Shown here: piece by piece, positions 1 to 6,947 of the stretch | How the letters are laid out: each line of letters opens with the position of its first letter | How positions within the stretch are numbered: the first letter of the stretch is position 1 | Origin: Symbiobacterium sp040797425 | Lineage (GTDB): Bacteria; Bacillota; Sulfobacillia; Symbiobacteriales; Symbiobacteriaceae | DNA length: 10,691 bases | Reading direction: 5' to 3' | NCBI RefSeq assembly: GCF_040797425.1 | Contig: NZ_JBFNEH010000075.1 | Location: 1 to 10,691, forward strand | The notes under the pieces: model-generated | The model's input: only the letters and a program-made list of their open reading frames with translations | Databases searched by the model: none | What the model was told of the DNA's origin: nothing | Made by a program: the position numbers and the translations under genes

Positions 1-228
1 GAAGAGGCCGTTGAGAAGAACCAGCGAGGCGACAAACAGCACGGTGCTGGTCACCAGGAGCAACGGCGACGGGCTCGCTCCCCTGTCGGTCGGGATCAGC
101 CCCAGGACGAAGAGCCAGATCGAGACAGCCATCGCCGCCATGGCAATGAGAAGGCCCAGCCAGCCCGGCAGGGTCCGCACGCTGCGCTCGGGAATCGGGG
201 TGATGGGTTCCGTCAGGCGTTCAACCAT
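1..228 (-). CDS. N-terminal fragment of a two-helix membrane protein, probably SPFH/band-7 family (partial)
   Basis: The window keeps the first 76 residues; the gene runs off the left edge. The start ATG (226-228) has a GGGAGGT ribosome binding site 8 nt upstream (236-242). The N-terminus carries a short polar stretch (MVERLTEPITPIPERSV), then a hydrophobic segment at about residues 22-45 (LGLLIAMAAMAVSIWLFVLG) and a second at about 55-75 (LLLVTSTVLFVASLVLLNGLF). This layout, two closely spaced membrane segments ending in a GLF motif, matches the start of bacterial SPFH-domain proteins (stomatin/prohibitin/flotillin-like), where the SPFH domain begins straight after the second helix. The SPFH domain itself lies outside the window, so the family is inferred from the leader only. 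It lies downstream of glutamate dehydrogenase, separated by that gene's terminator, so it is probably transcribed separately. Confidence 0.6.
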   Translation of the reverse strand, partial: MVERLTEPITPIPERSVRTLPGWLGLLIAMAAMAVSIWLFVLGLIPTDRGASPSPLLLVTSTVLFVASLVLLNGLF

Positions 229-363
229 AGCTATGACCTCCCGTTCGCCGGCGGCGGAACACGCGCCGGCATTTTGCAAACCCACCTACTCATTCGCCGG
301 CGCCGGGCAAATTCCCGTCGCTGCCGGGCGGAAACCTGTGGCGAGAGCGCCGTCGCAGACGTG

Positions 364-406
364 AAAAGGGCTGCCCCGGCAGCGCAACCTGCCTGTGAGC
401 AGCCCT
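364..406 (-). terminator. Rho-independent terminator of the glutamate dehydrogenase gene
   Basis: Read on the minus strand, an 8-bp stem AGGGCTGC/GCAGCCCT (399-406 with 367-374) encloses a nested GGCAG/CTGCC stem and is followed at once by a short T run (TTTT, then CACG). It begins 24 bp beyond the glutamate dehydrogenase stop codon, the expected position for its transcript end. Confidence 0.65.
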
Positions 407-430
407 GTTCCCCCTGGCTCCTCTTTTCCG

Positions 431-1717
431 CTACTGCCCGGCCGCAACCCGCAGCTGCCGGGCCGGGGCCTGCAGCAGCCCCCGCACCCGCAGCCCCTCG
501 GCGATGCGCTGGATGGAGTACATGTAGGCCGCCGTCCGGGTGTAGGCGCCGTGCCGCTCGGCCGTGGCCACCACCTGCCGGAACGACTCCACCATCTTCT
601 GCTCGAGCCGGGCGTTCACCTCTTCCTCGGTCCAGTAGAACTGGTTCAGGTTCTGCACCCACTCGAAGTAAGAAACGGTCACCCCGCCGGCGTTGGCCAG
701 AATGTCGGGGATCACGAAGATGCCCCGCTGGGCGAGCACGTGGTCGCCATCGGGCGTGGTGGGGCCATTGGCCGCCTCGGCCACCACCCGGGCCCGGATG
801 CCCCGGGCGACCTCGGCGTCGATCTGGTTCTCCAGCGCGGCCGGCACCAGGATCTCGCAGTCGGCGGTGAGCACGCCGTACTGATCAGTGGCGCGGCTGC
901 CCGGGAACCCGACTACGCTGCCCGTGGCCTGCTTGTGGGCGATGAGGTCAGCCACCCGGACGCCGCCCGGGCAGAGAATGCCGCCCCGGCTGTCGCTGGC
1001 GGCCACCACCACCGCACCCAGCTCCTCCAGGAGCAGGCCGGTGAACTGCCCGGCGTTGCCGAAGCCCTGGATGGCCACCCGGGCGCCTTCCAGCCGCAGG
1101 CCCAGGTACTCCATGGCCTCGCGGATCGTGATCACGACGCCCCGGCCGGTCGCCTCGTTGCGCCCCAGCGACCCGCCGAGGGCGATGGGCTTCCCGGTGA
1201 TCACGCCGGGGCAGCTGCGGCCGACGATCTTCTCGTACTCGTCGAGCATCCAGCCCATGATCTGCGCGTTGGTGTTCACGTCTGGAGCGGGAATGTCCCT
1301 GTCCGGGCCGATGAAGGGCCAGATCTCCCGCACGTAGCCCCGGGCGAGCCGTTCCAGCTCACCCTGGCTCAGCTTGCGCGGGTCAACCACGACACCGCCC
1401 TTGCCCCCGCCGTAAGGCAGGCCCACCACAGACGTCTTGAAGGTCATCCACATGGAGAGGGCCTTCACCTCGTCTGCGGTCACGGCGGGGTGGAACCGAA
1501 TGCCACCCTTGGCCGGCCCGAGGGTCGTGAGGTGCTGGCTGCGGTACCCGGTGAACACCCGGACGCCGCCGTCGTCCATCCGCACCGGGATCTGCACCTC
1601 GACGAAATGGGCCGGCGCCTTGAGGAGCTCGTACAGCTCCTCGCTCTCACCCAACGCCACCACCGCGTTCCGGATCTGCTGCTGTGCGATCAGAAACGGA
1701 TTCTGAGCGCCGCCCAT
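431..1717 (-). CDS. Glutamate dehydrogenase (RocG/GudB type), probably NAD-dependent
   Basis: This 428-residue protein has the normal length for hexameric bacterial glutamate dehydrogenase, which interconverts glutamate with 2-oxoglutarate and ammonium in the cytosol. Substrate-site motifs are intact: LGPAKGGIRFHP (K70, residues 67-77), the catalytic-lysine loop GLPYGGGKGG (K106) and PAPDVNTN with the catalytic aspartate D146. The dinucleotide fold begins at VAIQGFGNAG (GxGxxG, residues 218-223). An acidic residue (D242) near the end of the second strand fits NAD rather than NADP, though this is a weak predictor. EAANGPT and DILANAGGV, late family hallmarks, are present. I chose the ATG at 1717 because GGGGGGAGA lies just upstream; an in-frame GTG at 1747 would add ten residues. 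The gene has its own promoter and terminator and is monocistronic. The symbol is left blank because rocG, gudB and gdhA cannot be separated here. Confidence 0.95.
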   Translation of the reverse strand: MGGAQNPFLIAQQQIRNAVVALGESEELYELLKAPAHFVEVQIPVRMDDGGVRVFTGYRSQHLTTLGPAKGGIRFHPAVTADEVKALSMWMTFKTSVVGLPYGGGKGGVVVDPRKLSQGELERLARGYVREIWPFIGPDRDIPAPDVNTNAQIMGWMLDEYEKIVGRSCPGVITGKPIALGGSLGRNEATGRGVVITIREAMEYLGLRLEGARVAIQGFGNAGQFTGLLLEELGAVVVAASDSRGGILCPGGVRVADLIAHKQATGSVVGFPGSRATDQYGVLTADCEILVPAALENQIDAEVARGIRARVVAEAANGPTTPDGDHVLAQRGIFVIPDILANAGGVTVSYFEWVQNLNQFYWTEEEVNARLEQKMVESFRQVVATAERHGAYTRTAAYMYSIQRIAEGLRVRGLLQAPARQLRVAAGQ

Positions 1718-1766
1718 TTCTCTCCCCCCATTCGTGACTCCTCTCACTTTACGCCTTTAGTGCGTT

Positions 1767-1794
1767 AGTATAAGCGAGGCGGCGCCGCTTGCAA
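1767..1794 (-). promoter_or_regulatory. Sigma-A-type promoter of the glutamate dehydrogenase gene
   Basis: On the minus strand TTGCAA (1789-1794) and TATACT (1767-1772) are separated by 16 bp, close to the vegetative consensus TTGACA-N17-TATAAT. Transcription would start near 1760, giving a leader of about 40 nt before the ATG at 1717. The surrounding 1740-1860 is markedly AT-richer than the genes. The spacer contains a perfect 10-bp palindrome, GCGGCGCCGC (1779-1788), a possible regulator site. Confidence 0.6.
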
Positions 1795-1869
1795 AGCAAC
1801 AAAACCGAATTAGACCGATAATGAGGCGGAATAAGATAAGTGGAACAGGGCCGGAAATCCAGCGCGCAG

Positions 1870-1899
1870 GGGCCAGCCTCTTCTTGCCGAGGCTGGCCC
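1870..1899. terminator. Strong 11-bp hairpin between nucleotidyltransferase and glutamate dehydrogenase genes
   Basis: GGGCCAGCCTC (1870-1880) pairs perfectly with GAGGCTGGCCC (1889-1899) around an 8-nt loop. It follows the end of the nucleotidyltransferase gene (stop at 1944) and precedes the glutamate dehydrogenase promoter, where a terminator is expected. However, the only T run (TTT, 1900-1902) follows the stem on the plus strand; on the minus strand, where the genes lie, no U tract follows. It may terminate without a clear U tract or insulate against antisense transcription. Confidence 0.5.
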
Positions 1900-1943
1900 T
1901 TTCCATATGCGGGTGACCCCTCAGACCGCCGTGAATCGCCCGA

Positions 1944-2798
1944 TCAGCGAATCTCGGTCTGAACGGGCTCGAACTCCTGCGCCAGGCCCTGGATCTCCCC
2001 GTGGAGGGCGTCGAGGATCTCGTAGGCGTCCGCCGCCGCCCCGTCGGCCAGCAGCCGGTACGCCTGTCGCACGCGGGACTCCATCTCGGCCGGACGGCGC
2101 TCCAGTTCCCGCACCCGGCCGAGGGCGCCCTTCTCGTTCATCAGGTAGCGGTTGTTGAGGGCGTAAAGCACCTGAACCCACGCCCCGACCGCCCGGAACA
2201 GAGACCCCTCGGCGTAGTGAAAGTCGCCCTTGTGAGCCGCCTTACGGGCGCACGCCAGGGCGAACCAGGCCTCCCAGAGAAAGCGCCGCACCGTGGCCTC
2301 CCGCATGCGGGGCGGGTACGGTCCCTCAGCGTACAGCAGGGCCTTCAGCCGGTCGAGCGGAGCCGCGGGAGACTGCCAAAGCGGCTTGCCGTAATGGGTC
2401 TCGGCGGCGTAGATGGTGTTGACGAACCCGAAAGGGTGGCCCGACTGGAAATCGACGGTCACGCGCCCGGCCAGACAGTCGCGGAGGGTCTCCTCCACCT
2501 TGCCGATTTCCCGCAGCAGGATGTCTACGGGCACCCCGTCCACGGTGAGCCAGGCCCCGCCGTTGATCCAGGGACCCCAGTCCCCGGGTGGGTGGAGCAG
2601 TCCGGTGCGGTGGCCGTCGTCCAGCGCCGTCAGTGCGCGGTCAAGCGCCTCCAGGTCGAGCGCACCGGCGCGGTAGTAGAGGCCGAAGTCGTAGTCCGAC
2701 TGGGGCCCCGCCTCCCCGCGGCTGTGGGAGCCGCCGAGGGCGATGGCCTCGACGCCCCGTACGGCAGAGAGTGCTGCGATGACTTTGCTCTGCGGCAT
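1944..2798 (-). CDS. Nucleotidyltransferase-domain protein (Pol beta superfamily)
   Basis: This 284-residue protein begins with a minimal nucleotidyltransferase domain. The signature LGGSHSRGEAGPQSDYDFG (residues 21-39) supplies the GGS loop and two metal-binding aspartates, D35 and D37. A third acidic residue lies in VDGVPVDILL (D92). The remainder is mostly helical, with a PYPPRMREAT segment and a helical C-terminus, as in stand-alone antibiotic nucleotidyltransferase-like proteins that transfer a nucleotide monophosphate to a small molecule. Conserved features such as GPWINGGAWL and ALNNRYLMNEKGAL place it in a widespread, uncharacterised family; the substrate cannot be told from sequence. 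The ATG at 2798 has AAGGAG 8-9 nt upstream. An open frame continues upstream to 3101, but it encodes a low-complexity Arg/Gly/Pro stretch and is probably not translated. A role in resistance is possible but unproven. Confidence 0.85.
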   Translation of the reverse strand: MPQSKVIAALSAVRGVEAIALGGSHSRGEAGPQSDYDFGLYYRAGALDLEALDRALTALDDGHRTGLLHPPGDWGPWINGGAWLTVDGVPVDILLREIGKVEETLRDCLAGRVTVDFQSGHPFGFVNTIYAAETHYGKPLWQSPAAPLDRLKALLYAEGPYPPRMREATVRRFLWEAWFALACARKAAHKGDFHYAEGSLFRAVGAWVQVLYALNNRYLMNEKGALGRVRELERRPAEMESRVRQAYRLLADGAAADAYEILDALHGEIQGLAQEFEPVQTEIR

Positions 2799-2988
2799 GG
2801 CATCGTCTCCTTCCTCGTTCTCTCTGTAGGTGTTTGGGTGCGCGCCTGTTGCGACCTGCATGGGGGCGGGACTACCCCGACTCCGGCTTGTCCCCGGAAA
2901 ACTCACGGCTCCGGACGCGGCGCCGTTGGTTACGGCGGGGCCCAGGAGCCTGCACGGGCGGTGATGACCGCCGTGCCGAGAGTGCGGT
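2799..2988. other. Intergenic leader with two small hairpins
   Basis: This 190-bp gap between the small membrane protein gene and the nucleotidyltransferase gene holds two inverted repeats: CACGGGCGGT/ACCGCCGTG with a one-base bulge (2953-2975), and CGCCGT/ACGGCG with a 5-nt loop (2921-2937). Either could end the upstream transcript, but neither is followed by a T run on the minus strand. I found no convincing promoter for the nucleotidyltransferase gene here. Confidence 0.35.
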
Positions 2989-3168
2989 CTAGTCGTTGGA
3001 ACGGCCGAAAAGCAGGTACGCGATAATCGCAATCGGCCCCAGCGCCAGCACGGCCAGCGCCCACAGGCACCCGATGTTCTGGCCGTGCCGATCGGTTGCA
3101 TCTCCCCAGACCCAGAAGAAGAGGACGATCGAGGCGATCCAGATCAAGGCGATGAGGAGCCCGCCCAT
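2989..3168 (-). CDS. Small membrane protein with two transmembrane helices, function unknown
   Basis: This short gene encodes 59 residues. Two hydrophobic helices, about residues 3-21 (LLIALIWIASIVLFFWVW) and 33-54 (CLWALAVLALGPIAIIAYLLF), flank a polar loop GDATDRHGQN, and the tail is GRSND. The pattern resembles the short phospholipase D N-terminal-like (PLDc_N) membrane proteins, in which a conserved loop joins two helices, but I cannot assign a function. The ATG at 3168 has GGGGGTGA a few bases upstream. An earlier start at 3222 is possible but would add residues that do not look like a membrane protein leader. It precedes the nucleotidyltransferase gene by 190 bp and follows an AT-rich segment that may hold its promoter. 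Confidence 0.65.
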   Translation of the reverse strand: MGGLLIALIWIASIVLFFWVWGDATDRHGQNIGCLWALAVLALGPIAIIAYLLFGRSND

Positions 3169-3511
3169 CCCGTCACCCCCACCCAGCGTCGGCCCTGCAT
3201 GAGAATCCCACGCGGCCTGCATTCAGATATGTATGATATGGGACAAACCTTTTGTCCATGGCGAAGAGGGCGCGATGGTGACCCCGTGAAGGCAGTGCGC
3301 CCATGCTCCTGGGCCTCGCGGCAATCTGGTTGACCTGGCCCCCGGATGATGCCACGGCTGGTGCTCCGCCTGTGGGGGCTGATGGCGGTTCTCGCACGGG
3401 GCGGCTGGCGGCCGGCCACCTCACGCGCATGCCCCGGCGCACCGCCGCGACCATCGGCGCCTGCGTACGAAGTGCCAGCGGCCACAGGGCTGCCCCAGTG
3501 GGAACGACGCC
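3169..3511. other. Intergenic region with an AT-rich patch and a perfect inverted repeat; no supported gene
   Basis: These 343 bp separate LD-carboxypeptidase from the small membrane protein gene. The part next to the small gene (about 3219-3260) is AT-rich and contains GATATG/TATGATATG repeats and a perfect dyad (3241-3257). The rest (3260-3511) is GC-rich and has short open frames in several phases, including one on the plus strand from 3303 that starts MLLGLAAIWLTW. None has a good ribosome binding site or a recognisable product, so I call no gene. No terminator with a T run is visible after the carboxypeptidase stop. Confidence 0.4.
3241..3257. promoter_or_regulatory. Perfect inverted repeat, possible operator of the small membrane protein gene
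   Basis: GGACAAA (3241-3247) and TTTGTCC (3251-3257) are perfect inverted arms around CCT. The site lies 73 bp upstream of the small membrane protein start, next to AT-rich sequence (CATATCATACATATC on the minus strand) that could serve as a -10 region. Placement and symmetry fit a repressor site, but no regulator gene is nearby and no consensus is recognised. Confidence 0.35.
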
Positions 3512-4474
3512 CTACATCGTGGCCAGAGCCGGCTCCAGGATCGTGAGGGCCCCGACCGCCGCGTCCAGCCGGGCCCGAACGCCCAGCGGCAGCGTGGCCC
3601 GGTGCGGCCCGTGCCCGCAGGGGAAGCCGTAGAGCACCGGGATCCCCAGGGGGCCCAGCCGGTCCTCCAGAACCTCCATCAGTGTCAGTGACGGGCGGTC
3701 AGGCGGCCCCTGCAGGCAGGTGGGCGAGTCGCCGAAGAGGACCCCCGCCGCACGCTGCAGCTTCCCCGCCAGCAGGAGCTGCGTGAGCATCCGGTCGACT
3801 CGGTAGGGGGCCTCGTCCACGTCCTCCAGCAGCACGATGCAGCCCGTGAAGTCCGGCTCCCAGCGGGTGCCCAGGAGCGAGACGATCAGGCTGAGGTTCC
3901 CTCCCATCAGGCGGCCCTCCGCCACGCCCGGCCGGATGGTCAGGGGACGGGGCGCTCCCTCCTCCCCGGGGTCCGGCCAGGGAACCTCCCCCAGCGGTCC
4001 CGGCTCCTGCAGGGCCCGCCGGAGGCCCGCGGCGTTGTAACCTTCCGCCTCGCCGAAGGCGGCCACCATGGGGCCGTGGAAGGTGACCAGTCCGGCCTCC
4101 CGCGCCATGGCGAGATGCAGGGTGGTGATGTCGGAGAACCCGCAGAAGAACTTGGGGTTCCGCCGGATCATCTCCCAGTCAATGCGGTCCAGAATCCGCA
4201 TGGCCCCGTAGCCGCCCCGGGCGCAGATCACCGCGTCCACCCGGGGGTCTCCCCACACCCGGTGGAAGTCGGTGGCCCGCTCGGCGTCTGTGCCGGCCAG
4301 GTAGCCCCGCCGGGCCAGGACCGCGTCGCCCACCACCGTCCGGTAGCCCCATTCGTGCAGCCGCTTCAGCCCCGCCTCCAGCCGGTCGGCCGGCACCGGC
4401 CCGGCAGGGGCCACGACACCGATGGTGGCGCCGGGCCGCACGGGCCGGGGTTTCACTCCCATGCTGCTTTTCAT
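3512..4474 (-). CDS. ldcA: Muramoyltetrapeptide LD-carboxypeptidase (peptidase family S66)
   Basis: The 320-residue product belongs to the S66 serine peptidases, which remove the terminal D-alanine from the L,D bond of murein tetrapeptides during cell-wall recycling; some relatives act on microcin C-like compounds. The expected Ser-Glu-His triad is visible: S114 in CGFSDITTLH, E217 in VLLEDVDEAPYRVDRML, and H288 in GFPCGHGPH. Family landmarks include GATIGVVAPAGPV near the N-terminus, CARGGYGAMRILD (residues 85-97) and the GGNLSL loop at 191-196. Length is normal for the family (about 300-330). No signal peptide is seen, so it is cytoplasmic. I chose the ATG at 4474, with GGGAGGG 7-8 nt upstream; a TTG two codons earlier is a weaker alternative. 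The gene appears to stand alone. Confidence 0.92.
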   Translation of the reverse strand: MKSSMGVKPRPVRPGATIGVVAPAGPVPADRLEAGLKRLHEWGYRTVVGDAVLARRGYLAGTDAERATDFHRVWGDPRVDAVICARGGYGAMRILDRIDWEMIRRNPKFFCGFSDITTLHLAMAREAGLVTFHGPMVAAFGEAEGYNAAGLRRALQEPGPLGEVPWPDPGEEGAPRPLTIRPGVAEGRLMGGNLSLIVSLLGTRWEPDFTGCIVLLEDVDEAPYRVDRMLTQLLLAGKLQRAAGVLFGDSPTCLQGPPDRPSLTLMEVLEDRLGPLGIPVLYGFPCGHGPHRATLPLGVRARLDAAVGALTILEPALATM

Positions 4475-4514
4475 GTGCAAGCCCTCCCGTTCCGATTCAC
4501 GGTCGTCAGAAGTT

Positions 4515-4543
4515 CGGCGTGCTTCCCCGGTAGGAGCACGCCG
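4515..4543 (-). terminator. Hairpin downstream of the zinc-ribbon protein gene, possible terminator
   Basis: CGGCGTGC (4515-4522) pairs with GCACGCCG (4536-4543), and a further TCC/GGA pairing follows across a single bulged T, around a 6-nt loop. It lies between the zinc-ribbon gene and the carboxypeptidase start. There is no strong U tract on the minus strand (AACTTCT follows), so the terminator role is uncertain. Confidence 0.4.
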
Positions 4544-4665
4544 CTTCCTGTATCTGTGGCGGCATATCCCTCCGCGAGCGCCCGGCGTACCTCATGCCGC
4601 CGGCGGTCCGAACCGCGCCCCGGGAGCAGCCTTGGCGCCGGGTGCACGGGCGTCTTTCCGCCATT

Positions 4666-5001
4666 CTACCGGTACCAGCGCCAGGCCACAACGCACGTGA
4701 GCAGCACCAGCGCCGTGGGCAGGAGGAGGGCCGGCGTCACCTGCCCGCCCGCCTGCGCGAGCAGCGAGTACGCCCAGGCGCTGCCGACCAGCAGGAGTGC
4801 CAGCAGGATCAGCAGGCCGCCCACCTGCACGGCCCACGAGCGGGACCGGGCCCCTCGAACCCCCCTCATCACGCGGCCGAAGCCCTGAACGGTGGACTCG
4901 GGCGTGGCGTCGGTCTGTTCCGGGCCGAGCACCTCCCCACAGACCGGACACGTCTCCCCCGGTCTGCGCTCCACCTCCCGGCCACAGGCGGCACAACGCA
5001 T
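4666..5001 (-). CDS. Zinc-ribbon protein with two C-terminal membrane helices, function unknown
   Basis: The 111-residue product starts with a compact zinc ribbon: C3-x2-C6 and C18-x2-C21 (MRCAACGREV, ETCPVCGEVL). A polar linker with a basic stretch (GRVMRGVRGARSRS) follows, then two hydrophobic helices at about residues 59-79 (QVGGLLILLALLLVGSAWAY) and 90-107 (PALLLPTALVLLTCVVAW). This is the common 'zinc ribbon plus membrane anchor' arrangement of small bacterial proteins; no catalytic motif is present. The ATG at 5001 is preceded by GGGGGAGG with 5-nt spacing; an open frame extends further upstream to 5151, but it overlaps the phosphotransferase gene and its sequence is low-complexity Ser/Arg, so I reject that start. 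It lies 76 bp after the phosphotransferase stop and may be cotranscribed with it. Confidence 0.75.
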   Translation of the reverse strand: MRCAACGREVERRPGETCPVCGEVLGPEQTDATPESTVQGFGRVMRGVRGARSRSWAVQVGGLLILLALLLVGSAWAYSLLAQAGGQVTPALLLPTALVLLTCVVAWRWYR

Positions 5002-5035
5002 CGAACCTCCCCCTTTGCTGCAGTCCCTCGGGCCC

Positions 5036-5056
5036 CTGCCGCGCTCGGTGCGGCAG
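5036..5056 (-). terminator. Short GC-rich hairpin after the phosphotransferase gene
   Basis: CTGCCGC and GCGGCAG form a perfect 7-bp stem with a 7-nt loop in the 76-bp gap between the phosphotransferase stop and the zinc-ribbon start. No T run follows on the minus strand, so it may attenuate rather than end the transcript, or be incidental. Confidence 0.3.
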
Positions 5057-5077
5057 CCCGGGCACGTCAGCACACCT

Positions 5078-5881
5078 TCAGAAGAACTCGTAGAGCGCCT
5101 CGAACCACTCCCACTCCCGCTGCGGGAGCGGCGTGCCGCCGTATCCCGCATAGAAGGCCGCCAGGTCCTTCTCCCGCTGCTCGGCGAACGCCCCCGGTTC
5201 GGGGCGGGTCGCCAGCGTCAGGTCGTAGCGGCGGTCGCCCCAGGCGCCGCCGGACCAGTCGATGAACCCCGTCACGCGGCCGCTCAGCACCAGGGTGTTG
5301 TCGACCGTGCAGTCGCCGTGGATGAGGCCGTGGGCTCCGGGAGCCGGGCGCTCCCGGTGGAGCCGGGCCAGCAGCTCGGGTGTGGCCCCCTCCTGGGGGA
5401 AGCGGGCGGCGTTCCGCGCCGCCTCCGCCAGGGCCCGGTCCAGCCAGTCGTCCGCCGTTGGCCACCCGGGGGGCGGTCCGGCGTCGTGCAGCCGCCGGAG
5501 GGCGGCCCCCCACTCGGCCAGGAGTGCGTCCCGGCGGGTGCGATCTGTCTCGCGGGCCAGCACCGCCCCGATGGGCTCGCCGGGGAGGTGTTCCATCACC
5601 AGCCAGGCCTCGTCCGGGCGGGGGCGCTCGTAGTAAACGGGCCGGGGAACCGGCAGGCCCAGCGGCTGCAGGTCCCGGAGCACCGCGTGCTCCCGCTCCA
5701 GCCAGTCCGGGAACTGGGGGCCCCGGGCGCGCTTCACCACCAGGCGGTCAGACGCCGTGGTCACAACGGCCACCGCCGACGTGGCGCCCTGGGACGGGTA
5801 GGTGACCGTCCGGATGCGGCCCAGCGCCTGCCGGACGCCGTCGGGCAGTTCGTGCAAGGGGATGGGGACCCGCTGACTCAT
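5078..5881 (-). CDS. APH-family phosphotransferase (aminoglycoside phosphotransferase/choline kinase fold)
   Basis: The 267-residue protein has the kinase-like fold that uses ATP to phosphorylate a small hydroxylated substrate. Visible motifs are the ATP-binding lysine K50 in RLVVKRARG, a likely partner glutamate E64 in LEREHAVLRDL, the hinge LVMEHLPGEPIG (residues 94-105), the catalytic loop LIHGDCTVDN (D190, N195) and the metal-binding FIDWSGG (D208). Length fits the family. The substrate is unknown; many such genes are metabolic kinases rather than resistance genes. I chose the ATG at 5881, preceded by AGAGGTG; an in-frame GTG at 5896 overlaps the previous stop by four bases (GTGA) but lacks a ribosome binding site. 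The gap to the DUF2804 gene is only 11 bp, so the two are probably cotranscribed and possibly translationally coupled. Confidence 0.85.
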   Translation of the reverse strand: MSQRVPIPLHELPDGVRQALGRIRTVTYPSQGATSAVAVVTTASDRLVVKRARGPQFPDWLEREHAVLRDLQPLGLPVPRPVYYERPRPDEAWLVMEHLPGEPIGAVLARETDRTRRDALLAEWGAALRRLHDAGPPPGWPTADDWLDRALAEAARNAARFPQEGATPELLARLHRERPAPGAHGLIHGDCTVDNTLVLSGRVTGFIDWSGGAWGDRRYDLTLATRPEPGAFAEQREKDLAAFYAGYGGTPLPQREWEWFEALYEFF

Positions 5882-5892
5882 TCCTTCACCTC

Positions 5893-6912
5893 TCACCAGC
5901 GGTTCACCGCGTGTTCCACGAAGGCCACAAGGTCCTTCACTTCAATGACGGTGCCGTCGTCCAGCACGGCGCGGCCGTTGAAGCGGCCCCACACCTGATG
6001 ACAGCTTGTCTCGACGAAAAGGATCTTGGTGTGGGTGTAGTTGTCGTAGATGGGCGTGAACTCCATGTCGAAGCGCCCGTCGTCGCTGGTGATTCGCTTT
6101 CTCGCCATGTAGCCGCCGCCCGCCAGATCGCAGTACACGTGGCCGAGCTTGTGGGCCGTGCCGTCGTAGAACAGCACGTTCTCCGTGGCCGCTTCCGTGT
6201 TGCCGAAGCCCCATCCGATGTTGAAACCGAACCGCCTGCCGTTCACCCAGCCGCTGCCGTTTCCCCAGAACCACTGGTGGCGGAAGGGCCACACTCCCCG
6301 GCCCCAGTCCAGCAGCCCGAAGGCGGAGTCGGGCTCGAACGGGTACTCCCGATCACCGAACCGGGCCACGCCGCTGGCCGGCATGCAGTTGATCTTCTGG
6401 TTGTAGTAGAAGCAGCGCCGGTCCTCGTCGAAGGGCGTCGCCATCACGATCGACGTGGGGTCCGGCTGCTCCAGCCGGATGTCGACGGCCACGGGCGGCC
6501 GGCCGCGCCGCCCGTCGGCGAGGCAGATCAGCCGCCGCTCGCCCTTCCGCACCAGGAACTGCATGACGAACCCCCGCCCGCAGTAGGTCAGGTCCCCCTC
6601 CTCCGCCGAGCGCGGCATCCCCAGCCGCCCGAAGGGCAGAAGCAGCAGGCTGGAGGCCGTGATCTTCCGGCCGGTGGCAAACTCAAAGAGGTTCACCGAC
6701 ACGTCCCCCGCGTAGGAGACATGCCCGATGGTCATCTGCAGGCAGTAGCGGTCGTTGGAGACCTGGTAGAAGTCCCACTCCTTGATGCGCCAGGGCGGCG
6801 CCTTGATGGCCTCGCGGTTGAAGTTGAGCACCGCCCGGGTCGCGTACCCCCGCTCCGCCAGGGTGCCGTCGGGACGCAGGACGGGGCCGGGGCGCTCGAT
6901 GCGCTTCTGCAT
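5893..6912 (-). CDS. DUF2804 domain protein
   Basis: The 339-residue product matches DUF2804 along its whole length. Recognisable features are PVLRPDGTLAERGYA at the N-terminus, the central LLDWGRGVWPFRHQWFWGNGSG block (split here as residues 200-221), and the glycine- and aromatic-rich FGFNIGWGFGN (residues 228-238), with a C-terminal YGRFNG-like segment CHQVWGRFNG. No catalytic residues are known for the family, so I assign no activity; abundant Trp, Tyr and Gly suggest a beta-rich binding fold. The ATG at 6912 has GGGAGGAGGG with 6-nt spacing and gives the usual family length. The same frame is open upstream to the transporter remnant's GTG at 7209, so a 438-residue fusion could also be read. 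It is the third gene of the GH2 cluster, followed by the phosphotransferase. Confidence 0.85.
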   Translation of the reverse strand: MQKRIERPGPVLRPDGTLAERGYATRAVLNFNREAIKAPPWRIKEWDFYQVSNDRYCLQMTIGHVSYAGDVSVNLFEFATGRKITASSLLLLPFGRLGMPRSAEEGDLTYCGRGFVMQFLVRKGERRLICLADGRRGRPPVAVDIRLEQPDPTSIVMATPFDEDRRCFYYNQKINCMPASGVARFGDREYPFEPDSAFGLLDWGRGVWPFRHQWFWGNGSGWVNGRRFGFNIGWGFGNTEAATENVLFYDGTAHKLGHVYCDLAGGGYMARKRITSDDGRFDMEFTPIYDNYTHTKILFVETSCHQVWGRFNGRAVLDDGTVIEVKDLVAFVEHAVNRW

Positions 6913-6947
6913 GGGTGGCCCTCCTCCCGCAGCGACGCCGCCGCGCC

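Noticed and set aside
395..1768. Long plus-strand frame opposite glutamate dehydrogenase
   Set aside because: It is the antisense shadow of a gene whose product is unmistakable; long antisense frames are expected at this GC content. The same holds for the long plus-strand frames at 4892-5998, 5911-7260 and 7028-9025.
2799..3101. Upstream extension of the nucleotidyltransferase frame by about 100 residues
   Set aside because: The sequence is low-complexity Arg/Gly/Pro, overlaps the small membrane protein gene, and the ATG at 2798 has a strong ribosome binding site directly ahead of the nucleotidyltransferase domain.
3303..3632. Plus-strand frame starting MLLGLAAIWLTW
   Set aside because: Hydrophobic start is suggestive, but there is no good ribosome binding site, the rest is Ala/Arg/Gly-rich, and it runs into the opposing carboxypeptidase gene.
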